Shown in pieces: positions 59,881-64,000 of a stretch of 64,000 nt of DNA. Numbering within the stretch: position 1 is the stretch's first letter; the number at the start of each line of letters is the position of its first letter. A program made the position numbers and the translations under genes. The notes under the pieces were generated by a model. That model searched no databases. It was not told the DNA's origin and saw only the letters and a list, made by a program, of their open reading frames with translations. This DNA comes from Herbaspirillum sp. ST 5-3 (lineage in GTDB: Bacteria > Pseudomonadota > Gammaproteobacteria > Burkholderiales > Burkholderiaceae_D): positions 434,001-498,000 of the forward strand of contig NZ_STGI01000002.1 of assembly GCF_004804275.1 (NCBI RefSeq). The letters are read 5' to 3'.

Positions 59881-60354
59881 ATGCGTCTGACTACTAAAGG
59901 CCGTTTTGCGGTGACTGCGATGATTGATTTGGCACTGCGCCAGGACAAGGGACCGGTCACCTTGTCCGCGATCAGCCAGCGGCAGGAGATTTCCCTTTCC
60001 TATCTGGAGCAGTTGTTCGGCAAGTTGCGCCGTCACGAGATCGTCGACTCCGTGCGCGGGCCTGGCGGCGGATACACCTTGGCCCGTCGTCCCGAGGACG
60101 TGACGGTCGCTGACATCATCATTGCGGTCGACGAGCCTCTTGACGCGACGCAATGCGGCGGCAAGGAAAACTGTCACAGCCCCGGCCATGAGCACGGAAC
60201 CCGTTGCATGACGCACGACCTGTGGTCCACCTTGAATGCCAAGATGGTGGAGTATCTGGATTCCGTGTCCTTGAAGGATTTGGTGGATCAGCAGCGACAG
60301 AGAACTGCTGACCATAACGTGGTGCTGATGCCCCGCACCCACGCTACAGCTTGA
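59881..60354 (+). CDS. iscR: Iron-sulfur cluster regulator IscR
   Basis: A 157-residue Rrf2-family repressor. The winged HTH ([54 protein letters not shown]) is standard. Cluster ligands Cys92, Cys98, Cys109 and the His of CMTH are present, but ten residues separate the second and third Cys against five in E. coli, with a His-rich insert ([10 protein letters not shown]). It controls the isc operon through the tandem sites upstream. The ATG at 59881 is used. Confidence 0.96.
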   Translation: MRLTTKGRFAVTAMIDLALRQDKGPVTLSAISQRQEISLSYLEQLFGKLRRHEIVDSVRGPGGGYTLARRPEDVTVADIIIAVDEPLDATQCGGKENCHSPGHEHGTRCMTHDLWSTLNAKMVEYLDSVSLKDLVDQQRQRTADHNVVLMPRTHATA

Positions 60355-60371
60355 TTGGAGTTATTTATAGT

Positions 60372-61625
60372 ATGAACGCCCCATTGGAAAAAACACTGAT
60401 CGATACCATCAAGGCTCCGCATTTTCCGATTTACATGGATTATTCGGCGACGACGCCTGTCGATCCGCGTGTGGCGGACAAGATGATCCCGTATTTGCGC
60501 GAGCAATTCGGCAACCCGGCTTCGCGCAGCCATATGTATGGCTGGTCTGCGGAAAAGGCAGTGGAAGAGGCGCGTGCGCAAGTCGCCGCACTGGTGAACG
60601 CCGATCCGCGCGAGATCATCTGGACTTCGGGCGCGACCGAAGGCAACAACCTTGCGCTCAAGGGCGCGGCGCACTTTTACAAAACCAAGGGCAAGCACAT
60701 CATCACCGTCAAGACCGAGCACAAGGCTGTGCTGGACACGGTGCGTGAACTGGAGCGCCAGGGTTTTGAGGCAACCTATCTTCAGCCGCAGGACAACGGC
60801 CTGATCACCATCGAACAATTGCAGGAAGCGATTCGCCCGGACACGATCCTGGTTTCCGTGATGCTGGTCAACAATGAAATCGGCGTGATCCAGCCGATTC
60901 CGGAAATCGGCGAGCTGTGCCGCTCCAAGGGCATCATTTTCCATTGCGATGCTGCGCAGGCTACCGGCAAGGTGCATATCGACCTGGAAAAATGGAAGGT
61001 CGACCTGATGACGTTCACCGCGCACAAGACCTACGGTCCGAAAGGTATCGGCGCCTTGTACGTGCGTCGCAAACCGCGCGTACGCATCGAGGCCCAGATG
61101 CATGGCGGCGGTCATGAGCGCGGCTTGCGTTCCGGTACATTGCCAACGCATCAGATCGTCGGCATGGGCGAAGCTTTCCGCATCGCCAGGGAAGAAATGG
61201 ATACCGAGATCGTCCGCATCAAGGCATTGCGCGACCGCCTCGCCAAGGGCCTGACCGAGATGGAAGAGGTGTACATCAATGGCGACATGGAACACCGCGT
61301 GCCGCACAACCTGAACGTCAGCTTCAATTTCGTTGAAGGCGAGTCGTTGATCATGGCGATCAAGGACATCGCGGTATCGTCCGGTTCGGCTTGTACTTCG
61401 GCCAGCCTGGAACCATCTTATGTGCTGCGCGCGCTGGGTCGCAGCGATGAGCTGGCGCACAGCTCGATCCGTTTCACCATCGGCCGCTTTACGACCGAAG
61501 AGGACATCGACTTCACGATCAACCTCATCAAGACCAAGGTCGCCAAGCTGCGCGAACTGTCGCCGCTATGGGAAATGTACAAGGACGGGGTCGATCTCAA
61601 TTCGATCCAGTGGGCTGCCCACTAA
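60372..61625 (+). CDS. iscS: Cysteine desulfurase IscS
   Basis: A 417-residue PLP enzyme supplying sulfur for Fe-S clusters. The Schiff-base Lys is 219 ([10 protein letters not shown]), and the persulfide Cys is 341 in [21 protein letters not shown]. About ten N-terminal residues ([10 protein letters not shown]) extend beyond the E. coli form. It is the second gene of the isc operon, 17 bases after iscR. Confidence 0.97.
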   Translation: MNAPLEKTLIDTIKAPHFPIYMDYSATTPVDPRVADKMIPYLREQFGNPASRSHMYGWSAEKAVEEARAQVAALVNADPREIIWTSGATEGNNLALKGAAHFYKTKGKHIITVKTEHKAVLDTVRELERQGFEATYLQPQDNGLITIEQLQEAIRPDTILVSVMLVNNEIGVIQPIPEIGELCRSKGIIFHCDAAQATGKVHIDLEKWKVDLMTFTAHKTYGPKGIGALYVRRKPRVRIEAQMHGGGHERGLRSGTLPTHQIVGMGEAFRIAREEMDTEIVRIKALRDRLAKGLTEMEEVYINGDMEHRVPHNLNVSFNFVEGESLIMAIKDIAVSSGSACTSASLEPSYVLRALGRSDELAHSSIRFTIGRFTTEEDIDFTINLIKTKVAKLRELSPLWEMYKDGVDLNSIQWAAH

Positions 61626-61661
61626 GCCGTCCCGCACTGTCAAAGTTAAAGGAGCATCAAG

Positions 61662-62063
61662 ATGTCTTATTCGGAAAAAGTTCTCGATCATTACGAAAAC
61701 CCGCGCAATGTCGGGTCCTTCGAGAAGGGCGATGAAACCGTCGGTACCGGCATGGTCGGCGCCCCGGCGTGCGGCGACGTGATGAAGCTGCAGATCAAGG
61801 TGGGTGCCAATGGCGTGATCGAGGATGCGAAATTCAAGACCTATGGCTGCGGCTCCGCAATCGCCTCGTCATCGCTGGTGACCGAATGGGTGAAAGGCAA
61901 GACGCTGGACGAAGCGATGTCGATCAAGAATACCCAGATCGCCGAAGAACTTGCGTTGCCCCCGGTGAAGATTCACTGCTCTATCCTCGCTGAAGATGCG
62001 ATCAAGGCGGCAGTGCAGGATTACAAGACCAAGCACGCAAGCGAATCGAAGGAAGCAGCCTGA
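61662..62063 (+). CDS. iscU: Iron-sulfur cluster scaffold IscU
   Basis: A 133-residue scaffold. The three ligand Cys are in APACGDVMKL, TYGCGSAIASSS and VKIHCSILAEDA; the LPPVK motif read by HscA is present. AAAGGAG precedes the ATG. Confidence 0.97.
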   Translation: MSYSEKVLDHYENPRNVGSFEKGDETVGTGMVGAPACGDVMKLQIKVGANGVIEDAKFKTYGCGSAIASSSLVTEWVKGKTLDEAMSIKNTQIAEELALPPVKIHCSILAEDAIKAAVQDYKTKHASESKEAA

Positions 62064-62116
62064 TTTATTGTCACTCCGGCGCTGGCCGGGTAGAACTGTG
62101 AAAGAGATTGAGTATC

Positions 62117-62440
62117 ATGGCAATCACACTAACGGAAAAAGCGGCAAAACACATTTCTCGCTACATTGAGCGGCGCGGCAAGGGAGCTGGCGTACGCATC
62201 GGTGTTCGTACCAGCGGATGCTCCGGCCTGGCGTACAAGCTGGAGTATGTGGACGAACGCGTGCCGGAAGACGAAGTGTTCGAGTCGCATGGCGTACGGG
62301 TATTCGTCGATCCGAAGAGCCTTCCCTACATCGACGGCACCGAGCTGGACTTTGCGCGCGAAGGCTTGAACGAGGGCTTCAAATTCAATAATCCGAATGT
62401 GAAGGACGCGTGCGGCTGCGGCGAAAGCTTCCGTATCTGA
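62117..62440 (+). CDS. iscA: A-type iron-sulfur carrier IscA
   Basis: A 107-residue A-type carrier with the three conserved Cys in [11 protein letters not shown] and DACGCGESF. It delivers clusters to apo-proteins. The ATG at 62117 gives the family-typical [13 protein letters not shown]; the in-frame upstream extension is not needed. A terminator-like hairpin follows. Confidence 0.96.
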   Translation: MAITLTEKAAKHISRYIERRGKGAGVRIGVRTSGCSGLAYKLEYVDERVPEDEVFESHGVRVFVDPKSLPYIDGTELDFAREGLNEGFKFNNPNVKDACGCGESFRI

Positions 62441-62485
62441 TCAATACCGCTGCTCCTTCCTGACGAGGGAGCAAATCGCATTATC

Positions 62486-62518
62486 AAGCCTGTTGATGTA
62501 CGAACAGGCTTTTGTTTT
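62486..62518 (+). terminator. Intra-operon rho-independent terminator between iscA and hscB
   Basis: A perfect 9-base stem (AAGCCTGTT with AACAGGCTT) with an 8-base loop is followed by TTGTTTT, eight bases before the hscB ATG. It should reduce read-through from the scaffold genes into the chaperone genes. Confidence 0.75.
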
Positions 62519-62526
62519 ACATAGTC

Positions 62527-63042
62527 ATGCAAAACCACTTCGAGCTTTTCCAGTTGCCGCAACGTTTCACCATCGACCTGACGGCCTTGGACCAGGCTTT
62601 TCGTGAAGTGCAGAGCCGCGTTCACCCCGATAAATTCAGCCAGGCCACCGACGCCGAGAAGCGTGTAGCCATGCAATGGGCCACACGGGCCAACGAGGCA
62701 TACCAGACGCTCAAGAGTCCCTTCAAACGCGCGGCATACTTGTGCGAACTGAACGGGATAGACCTCCAGATTGAATCCAACACGGCCATGCCGCGCGAAT
62801 TCCTGATGCAGCAGATGGAGTGGCGCGAAGAGCTGGAGGACGCGAAGCATGACAAGGATATGAATGCGCTGGAAGCCCTGGATGCCGAATTGCAGGTGGT
62901 GCGCAAGGCCAAGGTGGCGCATATCGGCACGCTGCTCGATGCACACAATTTCACGGATGCGGCGCTTGGCGTGCGGCAGCTGATGTTTCTCGAAAAATTC
63001 GGGGAAGAAGTGCAGGCCGTTTTTGAAAAGCTTGAAGGCTGA
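62527..63042 (+). CDS. hscB: J-type co-chaperone HscB
   Basis: A 171-residue co-chaperone. The J-domain has the HPD motif (SRVHPDKFSQ), followed by the C-terminal helical bundle that binds IscU. It recruits IscU to HscA and stimulates its ATPase. The ATG at 62527 lies directly after the terminator; a TTG 15 bases upstream is less likely. Confidence 0.95.
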   Translation: MQNHFELFQLPQRFTIDLTALDQAFREVQSRVHPDKFSQATDAEKRVAMQWATRANEAYQTLKSPFKRAAYLCELNGIDLQIESNTAMPREFLMQQMEWREELEDAKHDKDMNALEALDAELQVVRKAKVAHIGTLLDAHNFTDAALGVRQLMFLEKFGEEVQAVFEKLEG

Positions 63043-63080
63043 GTATTTTGGCAGCCGCTCCCATCGTCTGACAACATAAT

Positions 63081-64000
63081 ATGGCTCTACTCCAAATCTC
63101 CGAACCCGGCATGTCTACCGCGCCGCACCAGCATCGGCTGGCGGTGGGCATCGACCTTGGCACGACCAATTCGCTCGTTGCGACAGTACGCAACAGTATT
63201 CCCGAAGTGCTCAACGATGAAGAAGGGCGGCCGCTGCTGCCGTCCATCGTGCGTTATCTCCCGACTGGCAATGCGCATATCGGCTACAAGGCGCAGGCCG
63301 CGCAGACCACTGATCCGAAGAACACCATCGTGTCGGTCAAGCGCTTCATGGGCCGTGGTCTGAAAGATATCGCCTACGCCGAAAACCTGCCCTATGATTT
63401 TGTCGACGCACCGGGCATGGTGCAGCTCAAGACCATCGCGGGCGTGAAAAGCCCGGTCGAGGTTTCCGCCGAAATCCTGGCGACTCTGCGGCAACGCGCG
63501 GAAGACATGCTGGGCGATGATCTGGTTGGTGCCGTGATTACCGTCCCGGCCTACTTCGACGATGCACAGCGCCAGGCGACCAAGGACGCCGCCAAGCTTG
63601 CTGGCTTGAACGTCTTGCGCCTGCTCAACGAGCCGACGGCGGCGGCGATCGCATATGGCCTGGACAACGCTTCGGAGGGTATCTATGCCGTGTATGACCT
63701 GGGCGGCGGTACCTTCGATATTTCCATCCTCAAACTCACCAAAGGCGTCTTCGAAGTACTCGCCACCGGCGGTGATTCCGCGCTCGGGGGCGATGACTTC
63801 GATCATCGCCTGCTGTGCTGGATCATCGAGCAGGCCAAGCTGGCGCCGCTGTCCGACAAGGACACACGCATCCTGATGGTGAAGGCGCGCGAGGCAAAGG
63901 AGTTGTTGTCTTCGCAGGCCGAGACGCACATCGATGCTGCACTGAATTCCGGCGAGGAAGTGCATCTCACCCTGGACGCAGCCACGTTTGCACAGATCAC
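63081..64000 (+). CDS. hscA: Hsp70-type chaperone HscA (partial, runs off the window)
   Basis: The first 306 or so codons of HscA. The ATPase signatures [48 protein letters not shown] and [14 protein letters not shown] are intact. It releases clusters from IscU with HscB. The frame is open to the right edge; about half of the usual 620 residues are shown. It begins 38 bases after hscB. Confidence 0.95.
   Translation, partial: MALLQISEPGMSTAPHQHRLAVGIDLGTTNSLVATVRNSIPEVLNDEEGRPLLPSIVRYLPTGNAHIGYKAQAAQTTDPKNTIVSVKRFMGRGLKDIAYAENLPYDFVDAPGMVQLKTIAGVKSPVEVSAEILATLRQRAEDMLGDDLVGAVITVPAYFDDAQRQATKDAAKLAGLNVLRLLNEPTAAAIAYGLDNASEGIYAVYDLGGGTFDISILKLTKGVFEVLATGGDSALGGDDFDHRLLCWIIEQAKLAPLSDKDTRILMVKAREAKELLSSQAETHIDAALNSGEEVHLTLDAATFAQI

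Overview
The window looks like chromosomal DNA of a high-GC betaproteobacterium of the order Burkholderiales, most likely Oxalobacteraceae (Herbaspirillum or Noviherbaspirillum type). The supports are the minCDE order, a kynB-kynU-kynA operon divergent from an AsnC regulator, polyhydroxybutyrate genes (phaB, phasin), the block aspC / tRNA-Asn / uvrB / low-molecular-weight phosphatase / iscR-iscS-iscU-iscA-hscB-hscA, and the protein sequences themselves. The family assignment is inference. No phage, transposase, rRNA or CRISPR array was seen.

Layout. 0-8 kb: a cupin protein, then on the minus strand a 1778-residue DUF4214 / PPC-repeat / clostripain-type protein followed by a FecR-domain protein, then an AT-rich intergenic region with a 47-codon membrane-protein gene. 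8-19.3 kb: housekeeping and metabolism, with a YgiQ radical-SAM enzyme, a small coiled-coil protein, minCDE, kynBUA with a kynR-like regulator, an unknown gene, phaB and a phasin. 19.4-33 kb: a Crp/Fnr-type regulator and a dense set of two-component genes. There are four PAS-containing HisKA_3 kinases but only two NarL-type response regulators, and one kinase has Tyr where the phospho-accepting His should be. 33.2-52.7 kb: fifteen same-strand, closely packed genes forming one apparent operon: an MCP with a CheZ-like motif, CheY, STAS, CheA, MCP, CheW, MCP, CheR, CheD, CheB, MASE-PAS-GGDEF-EAL protein, PAS protein, hybrid-free sensor kinase, STAS, and a REC-PP2C-HATPase protein. 53-64 kb: tRNA-Asn, aspC, uvrB, a divergent uracil-DNA-glycosylase homologue, a tyrosine phosphatase, an outer-membrane-like protein, and the isc operon, which runs off the right edge inside hscA.

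The most interesting system is the 33-53 kb operon. It joins a complete chemosensory array to cyclic-di-GMP enzymes and to a partner-switching module of the HsbA/HsbR kind. Its CheA carries two RLGxxLxxxG motifs resembling the MshEN c-di-GMP-binding domain, which suggests (inference) that the second messenger made or broken by the operon's GGDEF-EAL protein could feed back on the kinase. A second theme is a set of four intergenic palindromes of the form TTGA-N6-TCAA, the site expected for the E-x-x-S-R recognition helix of the Crp/Fnr protein encoded at 19.4 kb. They lie before the small membrane protein, the phasin, a sensor kinase and the first chemotaxis gene, and could tie these loci into one low-oxygen or redox regulon.
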